The translations under genes and the position numbers were made by a program. From Argentina anserina (lineage: Eukaryota > Streptophyta > Magnoliopsida > Rosales > Rosaceae), in assembly GCF_933775445.1 (NCBI RefSeq), contig NC_065875.1:8755001-8819000 (forward strand): a DNA stretch of 64,000 nt, in the 5' to 3' direction. The notes beneath the pieces are model-generated. The model searched no databases and was not told the DNA's origin. It saw only the letters and a list, made by a program, of their open reading frames with translations. Positions 34,766-47,228 of this stretch are shown here, piece by piece (the stretch's first letter is position 1; every line of letters begins with the position of its first letter).

Positions 34766-36510
34766 TGATAAGAGCACTTTGTGCGACGTTCTTAACATGT
34801 TTTTACCTCCATTCGTACTTTACTTAGCCCTTATTATTGTAGTATAGAGTCATTGAGTCGAGTTAGGAGTCTTTAGTGACGTTTGTTCCCTTTTGGTGCT
34901 AAAACAGGTGTAAAATGCAGAAATTGTCGAGAGTGCTATAGAGTAGTATTCCTTGCCAAACTAGGAGTTTGGTTATGATTTTCATTATTCGATATTTTTG
35001 TAACATATGTGATTTATATTTATTATTTCCTTTCCTTATTTTCAGAATTAAATGTGAGATAATGACTTGGAAATTATGGAAATAAAGAGGAGAAGAAGGA
35101 AACAAAAGGAGAAAAAAGAAAGAAGTAATTTAGTTTCTGAATAAGATGAAAAGGAATAAGTATGCAGCCTCAAAGGAGGGAAGGTTCATCCGGCCATTAA
35201 ATGGAAATAATAAGAAAAGAAGGAAACAAAAGAAGAAAAAGGAAGGAGAGAACAAAGACATAATTCTGAAGAATGCATGTGGTCTAGAAGAAGGGAGAAT
35301 GCATGTGACCAACAAAGATGATCATCATTCAATCGAGAAGGAAAGAAAAGAAAAAAAAGGAAATACATGGATCAGCCCATTCAAAACCCTAGCAGCCCCT
35401 CCTCTCCTCCTTCCTTTATAAAAGGCATGGCCTCCCTCACAATTCACCATCTCCACTCTCTCACAAACAAAGCCGAATTGCTGCCTAAATACATCCAGAA
35501 AATTCAAGCCAAAAATCTTCATCCATCATCACCAAGCCGTGCTCATCTTCCTCCTCCACCAATTCGAATTCATCCTTGCTTCATCCTAGAAGGTTTCTAA
35601 TGTGTGATTCATCCATGGCTTGTAATTTTTCTTTTGGTTTTCTGCAAATTTCGAATTCATTGTATGAATCATGGGATGTTATTTTCGGTTTCATATATGA
35701 AGAACATAAATTCAGACTTCTTTGGTTTTATGTTTTGATTGCATGAACTCATGAAATATGTGTGTATGTCGTGTGTAGCATCTATGGGCAGTAGGATTTC
35801 TGATTTTTATTTAGGTTTTATTTCAATTTATTCCTTGAATTTGTGCATCTAAATCAATGCTTGAGGAAGCCAAGGCCATGGTTCTCCTAGGGTTGCGATT
35901 TCATTCACCAAAGTGTTCATTGATTGAATATGCCCTTCGTGTTTCAATTATGGATACTTATATAGGGCTGTGATAGTTCTAGGAATTTGCATGTTTAATC
36001 AAGATGAGTGACGCCATGCTTGCTTACATGTCTCCAATTCGACTTAATGTGCTTATGTGCTACTTTGTTGTTTAACTAGTACGCTTCATATGTTGAACTC
36101 TTTTTAGCATATGTTTAGGATTGAACGCTTCGTTGATTCTAAATAATTAAGAAGTCTTAACGATTAGATGAACCGCTTCGGACTCTAATTAGAATTGGAA
36201 TTGAAATGGACTTAAGAATAATCGAAAATACTTGCTGCCTATATGTTGTTCTACACGTGTCATACATGTTTCTTGAGTAGAATTCGTGTTTTGGTTATGT
36301 GATGAATGGTTGATCAATTATATATAAGTAACTTAGGATTTATTTTAAGTAGTAGTTTTAGAATCCAACTCAAATCCCCCAATAACATGATAAGTTTTGA
36401 TGCCCTTTTGATTCCCCGGACTGAATGATCTTTGCTTATTCTATACTAACAATGATATTTTACATGGTATTTTATAGACGTTCTAATAAAAGTTATAAAA
36501 CGATCTATCA
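34766..36510 (+). repeat. Gypsy-type element 5' LTR
   Basis: A 1745-bp LTR. TATAAAAGG at about 35417 is a plausible element promoter. The LTR-internal frames at 35146-35421 and neighbours recur in the 3' LTR and are purine-rich translations, not genes. Confidence 0.92.
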
Positions 36511-36513
36511 TTT

Positions 36514-36530
36514 TGGCGCCGTTGCCGGGG
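36514..36530 (+). other. Primer binding site (tRNA-Asp type)
   Basis: TGGCGCCGTTGCCGGGG begins three bases after the end of the 5' LTR. It is the complement of the 3' end of plant tRNA-Asp(GUC) including the CCA tail. Confidence 0.9.
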
Positions 36531-39500
36531 AATTGATAAATTCTCAATTCTTTGAAGTGTTAATTTTTGTGCTATATTGTGAATTGTGTAATTATATACT
36601 TGTAAAAAAATTTCTGTGAATAGTAATCGCAAATAGTTCTTCGGTGAACAGTAACTCCGAAAGGAGTAAAAAAAAAAAACTTGAACGAAAATTGTTATTG
36701 TGTATATTAAGTTATTATTTGTTATATTGTTGTAGTAGTATGCATATAGGATACTTGTTACACTTAGTTATATTTTTAAGGAAGCTAAATGTTTATTTAT
36801 GCTTAGTTTATTGTAAGTTATAAGGTGAACGGAATAGGTAAAGTCCATTTTGTTAATATTAGCCTTAACCCTCCATTTGTACCTTCCAAAGGTCACTTGG
36901 GGTTGAGGGCAGCTTTTATTAACACTTTGCGAGCAGTCTAACACACAAAGTTATTCCGAGCTGAGTAAGGGGCTTGCTATTTTCATTACCCTGGTTCAAG
37001 GTTTACAAAATTAGATCTCAGAGACCCATAGACTGACATACATCTCGGTGATGGAGTCGATTGGGAAAACATCCTTTCGAGGTTGTGGCCCCCGTGGTGT
37101 CCAACAAATGAGTCCTGCCTTGTGACTATCTCTGATTTTAACTATCAAGCCTTCTGAAACAAAGGAATGAGTTTGTGTTTAGACGACGTACTTAGGCCGC
37201 ACGTCCACCTCGCTTTTATAACTTAGAAAATAACTTTGTATAAATAGATGTATATAGTTTCAAAAGAAAATGATATTCTAATTTTTAAGGTATATCGGAT
37301 AAAGCAAGACCCTTACCTTGGGTTGTTTCAGTCCATTGCATAGTTAGCTCCTCTGCTCCACGTACCTTAAATATTAGGATGTTGTGAATAAAAACAATTA
37401 TATTTTAGGATATTCATACACATTTGTTGTAAAACAAAAATTGTCCTTAACGTTTATACTTGTATTTCATTTATACAATTACTAACATGTCTTTTATTTC
37501 GTTTTATATATAATTGATCATTAACATTTTGTGTCTTTGTATAGCATAGTTGTCAATTGTGGAATCTAAGAAAGAGTTGGAGAATTCTATTGTTAATAGT
37601 TGATTGAAGCTCTCAATGACTTGGGAAGGACGACAAGTGTTGCAAGAAGCGGAGTTCTGCCACACTTTAACTTTTGATTCATGATTTGCAATTAATTCAA
37701 CTCATACTAACTTTAGCTTAATCATTAACACTTTACTAACTTATTCTTCGAGATCTCATCTCCAATTTTCTAATTATCTTTCTCTTGATGCGATGTAGTT
37801 TAAGAATGGATGAACATGCATCGAGTTTTGATAGTCAAAGAGGCACAAATTTGGAGGTGTACAACTCCAAGTGGCGTCGCCTACAACTTAAAAAGAAGTG
37901 CAGAGTCTAGGCTGAGAGACTTTAAAACTCAAGCGCTGCATGGGAGGCAACCCATTTCAACCGTACCTGTGGATGAGTCGTCTACGGGAGTTTGCAATTT
38001 CTTATCCCTTCACTCTTATGGTTGAATTGTATATGTATTGATGTGTGATCTTAGTCTATACTTATGAATTACATTCTGATTATTGAGCTTACATTGAGGA
38101 CAATGTAATTTTCTAAGTGTGGGGTAGGGTTGCATGATCATTGTTTGCTGATTTTTGCTTTGATTTCATGTTAAAAACGAAAAAGAAAGAAAAAATTCGA
38201 AAAAATGTTTAAAAATTCGAGAAAAAAAATGTGTTGTTTTGAGTCTTAGGATGCCCCTAAAGTCTAGGATGATTATGTCTCTAAATGCATAGATGATGGT
38301 TTTGCATTTCATAAGAATTGAATTTTAAGTTTCATTGATAATGTGGATTTGGTATGAACATGTGAGAGTTGATTGAATGTAATATGACATACATGTTTGT
38401 TTAGTTTAAGTCCATAACAACCTGTGAATTTTTGAGCCTATATATGCTTTCTTCTTGAGTGATAATATGAAATTTCGTGGTTGTTTTGTGAACCTCATTA
38501 TTCTTTACAAATTCAATGACTATGTGTCATAGCTTTTAATGGACTCTAGAATTTACTAGAACTCATCTTCTGTGATTATTGAAACTTTTAAATCATAAAA
38601 TGCTCTGATTTTGAAAGGGATTTATGGATCATTTCTAGGATTACCACTACTTTAGCCAAACAGCCATGTATCCCTATATGTGCCATGTTTGGGACCCCTT
38701 AGTTGAACCCCATTTGAGCCTACATTGAGCTTTTTCTTCATCACCTATGTTATCTCCATGCTTAGTATAGTTACATCTACCTTGTCCTATAGACTTGACA
38801 GAACTTTTGTTGAGATGCTTATGTGATGATGTATGAAATAAGTGTGGGGTGGAAGACATGAAAAAAAAAGAGAATAAGCTTTTAAGCAAATGCCGAAAAA
38901 AAAATTGAAAAAGGAAAAAAATGCGTGTATAGAATTCGGCAATACAAGAAAAAGAAAAGAAAAGATGTGATCTTCCATTTGTAATTTGGAGTTGAGTTGT
39001 AATTGAAGGTCTAAAAATGTTTATTTGACCTTTGTCCATTTTCACTTTGGCGTTTATAATGATGATTGGGCCCAACTTGTTATATTTGGCCCTTGAAGGT
39101 GTGTGGTGTCATAAGGATGGTGTTTATTCTGCTAAATCTATAGGATTACCTTTGTGATTCCTTAATATTTCATGCCTTCAGCTAAGCCTAAACATTCACC
39201 ATTATCTAATGATCCTAATGATTCTTAAAATGAGCAAAACTTGGTTTGTGGAGATGATCACAAGAGTTGAGCATATGGTTTTGGTCCATTTGTGCACTTA
39301 GTTGTTAAATGAGGTTTTCCTTTTGTTATTCACAAAGTGCCTTCATTTGATGAAATATGCAAGCTATTTGTTGCTTTATTATCATTTCTCTTGCATATAC
39401 TTGTGTGTGAATCATAACCATGGATCTGAGTGAAAATAAGAGAGTATGCCTTGTGAGAAGGATTGGATTGACTAAACATGTTATGTGCATATTGTCTCAT

Positions 39501-39674
39501 TTCTTACTTATTCATACTACGAAGCATGTTTATGAAACTTGGAATTTATGTGTTTACATTCAAATGCTTAACTTGAAAGCTATGTGTTTTGAGATTCTGA
39601 GGCAATCATTTAGGGGCAATAGTGTTTTGTATAGTTTTGTTTTGTTTTGTTTTGCTAAGGGTCTAGCAAAAGCC
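36531..39674 (+). other. Non-coding interior of the gypsy-type element
   Basis: No polyprotein domain. 36850-37230 is a structured-looking leader with mixed base content. 37810-38025 can be read as a short frame containing KTQALHGRQP, a remnant typical of the 3' side of Tat-like elements. From 38100 on, the G-rich word AAGTGTGGGGT occurs at 38115-38125 and 38840-38850 as well as before the 3' LTR. Confidence 0.6.
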
Positions 39675-39688
39675 AAGTGTGGGGTAGT
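39675..39688 (+). other. Polypurine-tract-like sequence of the gypsy-type element
   Basis: AAGTGTGGGGTAGT directly precedes the 3' LTR and occupies the place where plus-strand synthesis is primed in LTR elements. Confidence 0.65.
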
Positions 39689-41430
39689 TGATATGAGCAC
39701 TTTGTGCGACGTTCTTAACATGTTTTTATCTCCATTCGTACTTTACTTAGCCCTTATTATTGTAGTATAGAGTCATTGAGTCGAGTTAGGAGTCTTTAGT
39801 GACGTTTGTTCCCTTTTAGTGCTAAAACGGGTGTAAAATGCAGAAATTGTCGAGAGTGCTATAGAGTAGTATTCCTTGCCAAACTAGGAAACCTAGTTTG
39901 GTTATGATTTTCATTATTCGATATTTCTGTAACATATGTGATTTATATTTATTATTTCCTTTCCTTATTTTCAGAATTAAATGTGAGATAATGACTTGGA
40001 AATTATGGAAATAAAGAGGAGAAGAAGGAAACAAAAGGAGAAAAAAGAAAGAAGTAATTTAGTTTCTGAATAAGATGAAAAGGAATAAGTATGCAGCCTC
40101 AAAGGAGGGAAGGTTCATCCGGCCATTAAATGGAAATAATAAGAAAAGAATGAAACAAAAGAAGAAAAAGGAAGGAGAGAACAAAGACATAATTCTGAAG
40201 AATGCATGTGGTCTAGAAGAAGGGAGAATGCTTGTGACCAACAAAGATGATCATCATTCAATCGAGAAGGAAAGAAAAGAAAAAAAAGGAAATACATGGA
40301 TCAGCCCATTCAAAACCCTAGCAGCCCCTCCTCTCCTCATTCCTCTATAAAAGGCATGGCCTCCCTCACAATTCACCATCTCCATTTTCTCACAAACAAA
40401 GTCGAATTGCTGCCTAAATACATCCAGAAAATTCAAGCCAAAAACCTTCATCCATCATCACCAAGCCGTGCTCATCTTCCTCCTCCACCAATTCGAATTC
40501 ATCCTTGCTTCATCCTAGAAGGTTTCTAATGTGTGATTCATCCATGGCTTGTAATTGTTCTTTTGGTTTTCTGCAAATTTCGAATTCATTGTATGAATCA
40601 TGGGATGTTATTTTCGGTTTCATATATGAAGAACATAAATTCAGACTTCTTTGGTTTTATGTTTTGATTGCATGAACTCATGAAATATGTGTGTATGTCG
40701 TGTGTAACATCTATGGGCAGTAGGATTTCTGATTTTTATTTAGGTTTTATTTCAATTTATTCCTTGAATTTGTGCATTTAAATCAATGCTTGAGGAAGCC
40801 AAGGCCATGGTTCTCCTAGGGTTGCGATTTCATTCACCAAAGTGTTCATTGATTGAATATGCGCTTCGTGTTTCAATTATGGATACTTATATAGGGCTGT
40901 GATAGTTCTAGGAATTTGCATGTTTAATCAAGATGAGTGACGACATGCTTGCTTACATGTCTCCAATTCGACTTAATATGCTTATGTGCTACTTTGTTGT
41001 TTAACTAGTACGCTTCATATGTTGAACTCTTTTTAGCATATGTTTAGGATTGAACGCTTCGTTGATTCTAAATAATTAAGAAGTCTTAACGATTAGATGC
41101 ACCGCTTCGGACTCTAATTAGAATTGGAATTGAAATGGACTTAAGAATAATCGAAAATACTTGCTGCCTATATGTTGTTTTACACGTGTCATACATCTTT
41201 CTTGAGTAGAATTCGTATTTTGGTTATGTGATGAATGGTTGATCAATTATATATAAGTAATTTAGGATTTATTTTAAGTAGTAGTTTTAGAATCCAACTC
41301 AAATCCCTCAATAACATGATAAGTTTTGAGGCCCTTTTGATTCCCCGGACTGAACGATCCCTGCTTATTCTATACTAACGATGATGTTTTTCAGGGTATT
41401 TTATAGACGTTCTAACAAAACGCTCTATCA
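39689..41430 (+). repeat. Gypsy-type element 3' LTR
   Basis: A 1742-bp LTR nearly identical to the 5' copy. Visible differences include a short extra segment in AACTAGGAAACCTAGTTTGG (39892-39901 region) and scattered substitutions. Confidence 0.92.
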
Positions 41431-41741
41431 AAATACAAATACATGCTTGTATTGAGTTAAAGATGAAAAACGTTGATCCAAAGGTACTAGAAATAGGGTA
41501 ATTTGGGGGCTTTAAGATTATTTCGTAAGAGATTGACATAATGTGGTTGTAGTGTGACTATTTCCCAAGCATGTTTCTAAGAATTTGGGGTTTTTAGAAT
41601 GGTTATGTGTCATTTGTTTTATTGTTATAATAATTCAGTTTACAAAATAGTTAAATTGCAGTCACATGTTGATGTTAATGGTTGATTATTTATAATTGAT
41701 GTTTTTAAAATCTTTGACCAACTACAATGGCCTCGACATTA

Positions 41742-42028
41742 GGGCATCTCCAACAACTCAATATAGAGTGAGCTAGTCTTATAATTACAAGACTTAGTCC
41801 TATATTTAAGCATTTTCCAATATCATAAAATAGTGATATATGTCCCACGACAATTATATTGAACATAACACTCAAACAATAATATATATAATCTATTATA
41901 TTGAATATAACACCTATTATAAAGCCCTATTGTTGGAGATGAGATTTATAGAACTCATGAATAGTGTAATAAGGAGGTTCTAAAATGAAAATAACACCTC
42001 CAAATAAGACTTATTATTAGAGTTGCCC
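41742..42028. mobile_element. Small AT-rich MITE
   Basis: GGGCATCTCCAACAA at the left and the complement of GGGCAACTCTAATAA at the right form imperfect inverted ends of a 287-bp AT-rich element with no coding capacity. Flanks are TTA and TAC, so only TA is shared and the superfamily is uncertain. The ends resemble those of the MITEs at 57619-58426. Confidence 0.6.
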
Positions 42029-43249
42029 TACAAGTTTTATAATGATTATAGATTTAAGGCTGGTTTTGTGTCCGAAAAAGTAAGGAGACAAAGAAGAATG
42101 ATATAGTATATTAGAAACAATGTGTTTGTTTCAAATAAGGGGAAACCAATCATACATAGAGAAATAACAATGAATTTGAGGAAAGAGACCGTAGATATAC
42201 TCAAACATACACTACTACAAAAAAAGATTCAATGAATTTGTGATGTCATTCATTCCGTCGTTGATACTCGAGTCATTATTTCTATATCCCTTTAATGATT
42301 TCGGGAAATTGTCATAAAAACCTTCAATGACGTTTGGTAACTGTCACCAAACGTGTTTCAACTATCATAAAAACGAACTCACGACATTTGTGAACAGTCA
42401 TTGAATAGTTTATATGAGTATTTTTGAATGTCATTCATTTTTTTTTCATATTGTAAAAATATATATTTGATTCCTTAATTTAATTCATAAATCAATTATT
42501 ATACCATTTGATTTTTGTCATAATGGATACACAATACTATAGCTTCACAAAGAAATCCTCAAATTAATAGTTACATTTAATATTGTATTCCAATATTACA
42601 AACATCTAAAAGGTATCCAATTAAAAATCTATATAAAATTGCTAATGACCTTCAATTATGTGAGAACCCTGCTAGTCCATAAAATCATACTTTGTATCTG
42701 CATATATTAAGAATAAGTAAAAAAAAAACCTGTGTACTTAGCTTGTAGGTAATTGAAGTAAGGCATGTACACAACTAACTGTCTTAGATAAAAGTAGTTA
42801 CCATATGAAAACAAAATTTGCCTCAAAATGAATCCTTATGTTCTTCAGTTCGAGGGCTGAGGCTGTATAAGTTCCTACAGCAAATTTCAAAAAAAAAAAA
42901 GAAGCAATTGTTGTTCAAAATTGAGACTTAAACTTTAGAAAAGAGATCAAAGAAACTGAAACTGAGATAAATCAATCTTCTGCAAAATCATATTTGTGGT
43001 ATAAGGGATTTCACAAGAGGAATAATCAAGGCAACAGTCGGAGATTGTTAACACCTCCCTCATTAGGAGGGTTAGCATCGTCATTACTTGCCTTATGCAC
43101 GATCTTCACACCCCAGTCAGCTACTGTGGGGCTCAGCCAACCTAAAAAACCCATTACATGTATTATTAGCCCACGAGGTAATTCAGTAATTTCATAGGTA
43201 ATTATATCGCTTGGCAATTATACATGGGATTCCTGCTGTGTTAATCCAC

Positions 43250-43380
43250 ATACACTACTTCTGTGTGAATTATGCACTTATACGTGGGCTCTGTCTAGTG
43301 TGTCTACACATATATTAGTTCGGTGCGCGACACCACCTATACATACTCACAGATTGACTTCTGTGTGAATTATGCACTTA
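43250..43380 (+). repeat. Short direct repeat inside the CACTA element
   Basis: The word ACTTCTGTGTGAATTATGCA occurs at about 43257 and again at about 43355, separated by unrelated sequence. Its origin is unknown. Confidence 0.6.
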
Positions 43381-44261
43381 CTCTTCGATCAATTTTGTAC
43401 ACCTCCCCATGCCACACTTATATTTTCCCGATGAGATACAACTACTACCACCGGATGCTATATATGCAGCTCTAATAGTATCTACATATAAAACAAAATT
43501 AAACCACTCCTGCAACCATTTCAAGGTCAAACAACTTGGCTCATACATATTTGTCGGAATTCACCTCTCCCCCTGCAACACATATCATCATATATTATAC
43601 AAGAATATTGAATCAATTTACGTCAAAAAATTGAGCAAGATATTAAGATTTTCACAAGCATACCAGTTTTCACAGGAAGTTAACCACAACCTTACAACCT
43701 CAAACATTAAGGAGACAATAAAAGCATTATATGCACCAAAATCAAATGCCTTCATGTCTAACTCGTCTAGAAAATAACTAAATTTGGTTTGTAACGAAAA
43801 AGTCTATTAGATATAAGTGGCAAGTAAAAGAACTAATGAACCTAGAATCCATAGTGCACATCCCCATTCATAAAATAATTATTTAAAAAGAAAAAATAAT
43901 AAATATGTTTCTCAATTCCTCTAAGATCAATTGGTTATATTAGTTTTCTTACCAAGAGTGTAGCAAGCAATTGCAATGGATTCAACGATGGCCAACATAA
44001 CAGAACATATATTTATACATTTATATCACCAAAATAAAACTGAAGATCCATTTGTTTCCTATTTATTCTCCTAAAAAGTACGTACCTTTAGAATCTTTAA
44101 CCAGATCATCAGTTCAAGATTTCAAATCTTCAACACTCTAACTGTTTTGATTCACATACCAATCAAAACAAATCCACAACGACCAGTTAACACGAGCCAA
44201 TCAAATCGCATCAAAACAGACTCAATTATTATACGCAATCGCAATCGAAAATCAAATAATC

Positions 44262-44475
44262 AAATCGCAAAATCTTCGAGAGTCTCGGAGGAGTTGTTCT
44301 CCTTCTCCCAGGAGACGAGGTGGATGCAGAAGGGATTGGAGCTCGTCGACGCCTTTCTTCTTCATGCTTAGGTCGTAGATTCATATCTTCGGGTCGAGCA
44401 GTCCGCAACAGAAGCGGGACTTAGGGTAGGGCTTATTCTTGATCTCGCGATAGCAACAGCGGGGCGGCGACCCAT
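44262..44475 (-). pseudogene. RPL10: Captured fragment of ribosomal protein uL16 (RPL10)
   Basis: On the minus strand an ATG at 44475 begins MGRRPA, and with one shift of frame continues [18 protein letters not shown], then LLDPKI, a stop, IYDLSMKKKGVDEL, and after another shift FCIHLVSWEKENNSSETLE. This is the N-terminal third of the eukaryotic large-subunit protein uL16/RPL10. The upstream (AG)n run and GGTGGTGG-type leader look like the original 5' UTR. It lies inside the CACTA ends and is broken by a stop and frameshifts, so it makes no ribosomal protein. The segment breaks off after the SSETLE part, so it is one exon-sized piece. Confidence 0.85.
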
Positions 44476-44497
44476 GGTGGTGGAGGGTTTGGGGCTT

Positions 44498-44503
<6 letters not shown>

Positions 44504-44545
<42 letters not shown>
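44504..44545 (+). repeat. (AG)n microsatellite
   Basis: About 21 AG units in the leader of the captured RPL10 fragment. Confidence 0.95.
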
Positions 44546-44548
<3 letters not shown>

Positions 44549-45115
44549 GGGTTTTTCATTAAAATAGCTTTTTGTTTTTTTTTTCAATGAGAATAGCTTA
44601 AGTTGTTTCCTTTCAAAAAACAAAAAACTTAGGTTCTTTATCTTAACAGAAAGATGACAAAAAATGCGTCTAGACCAAATGAAAAATTCAAATTCTATCC
44701 AAATGATGTGAAATGAAAATTTGAGCGCAGTCTTCAAATTTTTGCCAAATTTTTTATGACAGTGGTAAATTGTCATAGTTCATCTTAGAATTATGACTCA
44801 TGAAAAACATCATAAAATACTCTTTCTATGATAGTTAATAAATGTCATGAAATTGTTTTCCATAACAGCTAAAATTAATGTCATGAAATGAATGTCTATG
44901 ACGTTTGTAAAACGTCATACTTTTAACAACGGTCGTAAAACATCATTAAAAACTAATGCTTACAATGACGTTTATAATAAAAGTCATAAAGTTCAGGATA
45001 CATTCAGATCTTTGACATTTGCTTTTGTAAACGTCATATAAAAGACATATGATCATGTTTTTAGCTTAACGACATAAACGATTTGTCATAAAATGCTAGA
45101 TTTGTAGTAGTGAGC

Positions 45116-45507
45116 GTGCAATATTGCAAATAACCTTATGTCATGATGGAAGTAATTACGTGGTCAAAACCTTCAAGGAGGAACACAATCATTCACCGAC
45201 AACGCCAAATAGAATTCACTTGTTAACATCACATCGTAGCATATCTGCAGTGAAAACAAATTTGATAAAAGACTTGACGCGGGTGGACATTCCAATATAC
45301 CAACAATTTGAATTATTAGAGACACAGGCCGGTGGACATGAAAATGTTGGATGCACAGAAAGAGACTTAAGAAATGCAGTGCAAGATAAGAGAAATCTTG
45401 ACATTTTATATGAGCACTTCAAAGCTAAGCAAGAGAAGGATCCTGTTTCTTCTTTGCATTTGGTTAAACTCGAAAAATGTTACAGGAGACAAGCATACCT
45501 AGCATAA
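45116..45507 (+). pseudogene. FAR1/FHY3-type gene fragment beside the CACTA element
   Basis: Reading from the CACTA edge: RAILQITLCHDGSNYVV, KTFKEEHNHSPTTP, HRSISAVKTNLIKDL, then GGHENVGCTERDLRNA and an HFKAKQEKDP segment, ending at a stop at 45505-45507. This is the second half of the FAR1 zinc-binding domain (EHNH) plus the following linker (the family's GCTxxDxRN region). The first zinc ligands, the MULE-type transposase domain and the SWIM domain are missing. FAR1/FHY3 proteins are transcription factors derived from Mutator-like transposases. The fragment starts only a few bases from the CACTA terminus, so insertion or a linked deletion probably removed the N-terminal half. Confidence 0.82.
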
Positions 45508-45558
45508 CAAACATCCCATTTAGCCTAAAAGAAGCCTTTTAATATAAGCTGATTCAAA

Positions 45559-45783
45559 CTACCCACATTGACAAATACATAGTAAACAACGCCACCAGGC
45601 CAAATTTACGTATTTCATAATCTCAAACTGGTAAACCACATTGTTATCAAAAACTGACTGAGGCCCTGAGCTCGTGCAATCAAAGTATCTCAGCAAAGCA
45701 GCATCATGATCACCAACAATGGCCACAATCACACCTGAAGGCACGCGCGTGCACACACACACACATCTCTCAAAACTAAACAC
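45559..45783 (-). other. Unrecognised exon-like open frame
   Basis: The minus-strand frame includes GVIVAIVGDHDAALLRYFDC and then GPQSVFDNNVVYQFEIMKYV, preceded by a possible acceptor (GCAG) near 45740 on the minus strand. Composition is protein-like but I do not recognise a family; it may be chance. Nearby 46280-46531 (minus) is a Ser-rich frame next to a GA/CT run and looks like a leader. Confidence 0.2.
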
Positions 45784-47175
45784 ACTCTACTCTGCACTAA
45801 CACTACAAATCATAAAACTTCTTATCACTACTCAACTAAGCTCCGAATACCATGCAACACAATTCTATAAAATAATTTAAAATTTTAAAAAAGATGAAAT
45901 GTTTTCGGTAAAAATGAAAACCCAAATCGAATTCAAAGCAGAATATGAGAAAGGAGCTCGGAATAGTGAGCACTAGTGACTTTGTGGTAGGGTCTCTGAA
46001 CAATGTTGCAGAAGACAACACGAGGTTTGGCTCACTAGCCCACCTGAAATTTCACCCAAAAGACAAGAAATTTAATTACAAAACTACCAAATGCAAATGC
46101 AAATTGGGATTGAAAAAATTAATCATCCATAATCAAGCAGATAACCAAGTCAAAATCATTTCTTTTCATTCATCATCAATTCCCAGTTATAAATCAAACT
46201 AATCGATAGAGGGTCAATCAAACTTTCAAAATGGCCATAAAAAGAAATTTTACATCGACAACTAACCTTGATCGACGGCTTACGTTTGCGGTGAAACCTT
46301 GTTTCGTAAAGAGATGCGAAGTAGAAAAGGAGAATATGGAGACGAGGAGATGGAGAACCTTATTCGACGACTTTCAGCACTGGGTATCCGTCTCCACTTA
46401 GTATCCTCTCTGGGTTGAGAAGAGGAGGGTTGAGAAGAGGAGAATGAGAAGAGGGAGAGACCATGCAATTTGGTGGAAGAAAGGGTCTGAACATGACTCG
46501 GAGAGAGAGAGAGAGAGAGGTCAGTACACACTATCTCTTAACATTACTGCAACAACTAATTCCAAGTTCCAAGTTCCACCCTATGAGCTCTTGAATTTTT
46601 TCTCTCACTATGTTACACTTTTTTGTTGTTGTTGAAATAACTCACTTTGTTACACATAAGCTGTGCCAATTGACATTTTTCTGAAATGTCTACTATGTAG
46701 TTTAATATTATTATATTTAACTACACGTCGCCACAAACACGAGTATTTACAAAATATTTTCCTACACTAAGTTTTGTTTTTATGAATTTTCGAAGTTAAA
46801 CAAGGTTAGCATGTTTTTACAAATTAATTGTTATGCCACAATCTTTTTCTGACACTAAGGAATAAATTAAAAACATCTCGATATTTTTCCGAAATACTTA
46901 GTTAGTACTTTGACACGTTAATGTTAAACCACACCGCCACTGCACCAGGGTTGTCCTCCGTGAGATTGGAGATGCTATGACAACCCAATTTGATCTCATA
47001 TATATATATATCTCTCTCTAATCATGACACTAAGGAATAAATTAACATCTCGACATTTTATCTGAAGTGTGTAGTTAGTAGTTTGATAGTGATATTAAAC
47101 TACACCACCACTGCACCATTGTCATCATCCTTCTATAATGTGAGATTAGAGATGCTCCGGCAACCCAATTTGATC

Positions 47176-47228
<53 letters not shown>

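Larger units (their letters stand above)
34766..41430 (+). mobile_element. Young non-autonomous Ty3/gypsy-type LTR retrotransposon
   Basis: The 6.67-kb element has LTRs at 34766-36510 and 39689-41430, starting TGAT(A)A and ending CTATCA, with target duplications AAATA at 34761-34765 and 41431-41435. The primer binding site TGGCGCCGTTGCCGGGG (36514-36530) is complementary to the 3' end of plant tRNA-Asp, as in Athila/Tat-group gypsy elements. A G-rich tract (AAGTGTGGGGT, 39675-39685) precedes the right LTR. The 3.2-kb interior has no gag, protease, integrase or RT frame, so it must depend on enzymes from another element. The LTRs look about 98-99% identical by eye, so it inserted recently relative to its neighbours. 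Confidence 0.93.
42210..45112. mobile_element. Non-autonomous CACTA element carrying host-gene fragments
   Basis: Starts CACTACTACAAAAAA and ends TTTGTAGTAGTG, the classic inverted ends of CACTA (En/Spm) elements. Both subterminal regions (42240-42420 and 44740-45100) are packed with copies of a (T)GACGTTT/AAACGTCATA word in both orientations, as expected for transposase-binding repeats. The 2.9-kb body has no transposase but includes an RPL10 fragment (44262-44475). The usual 3-bp target duplication is absent: ATA on the left, AGC on the right. One end may therefore have been rearranged after insertion. Confidence 0.87.

Noticed and set aside
35146..35421. 91-codon Lys-rich frame, repeated at 40075-40350
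   Set aside because: Both copies lie in the two LTRs of one retrotransposon. The frame is a translation of purine-rich LTR DNA.
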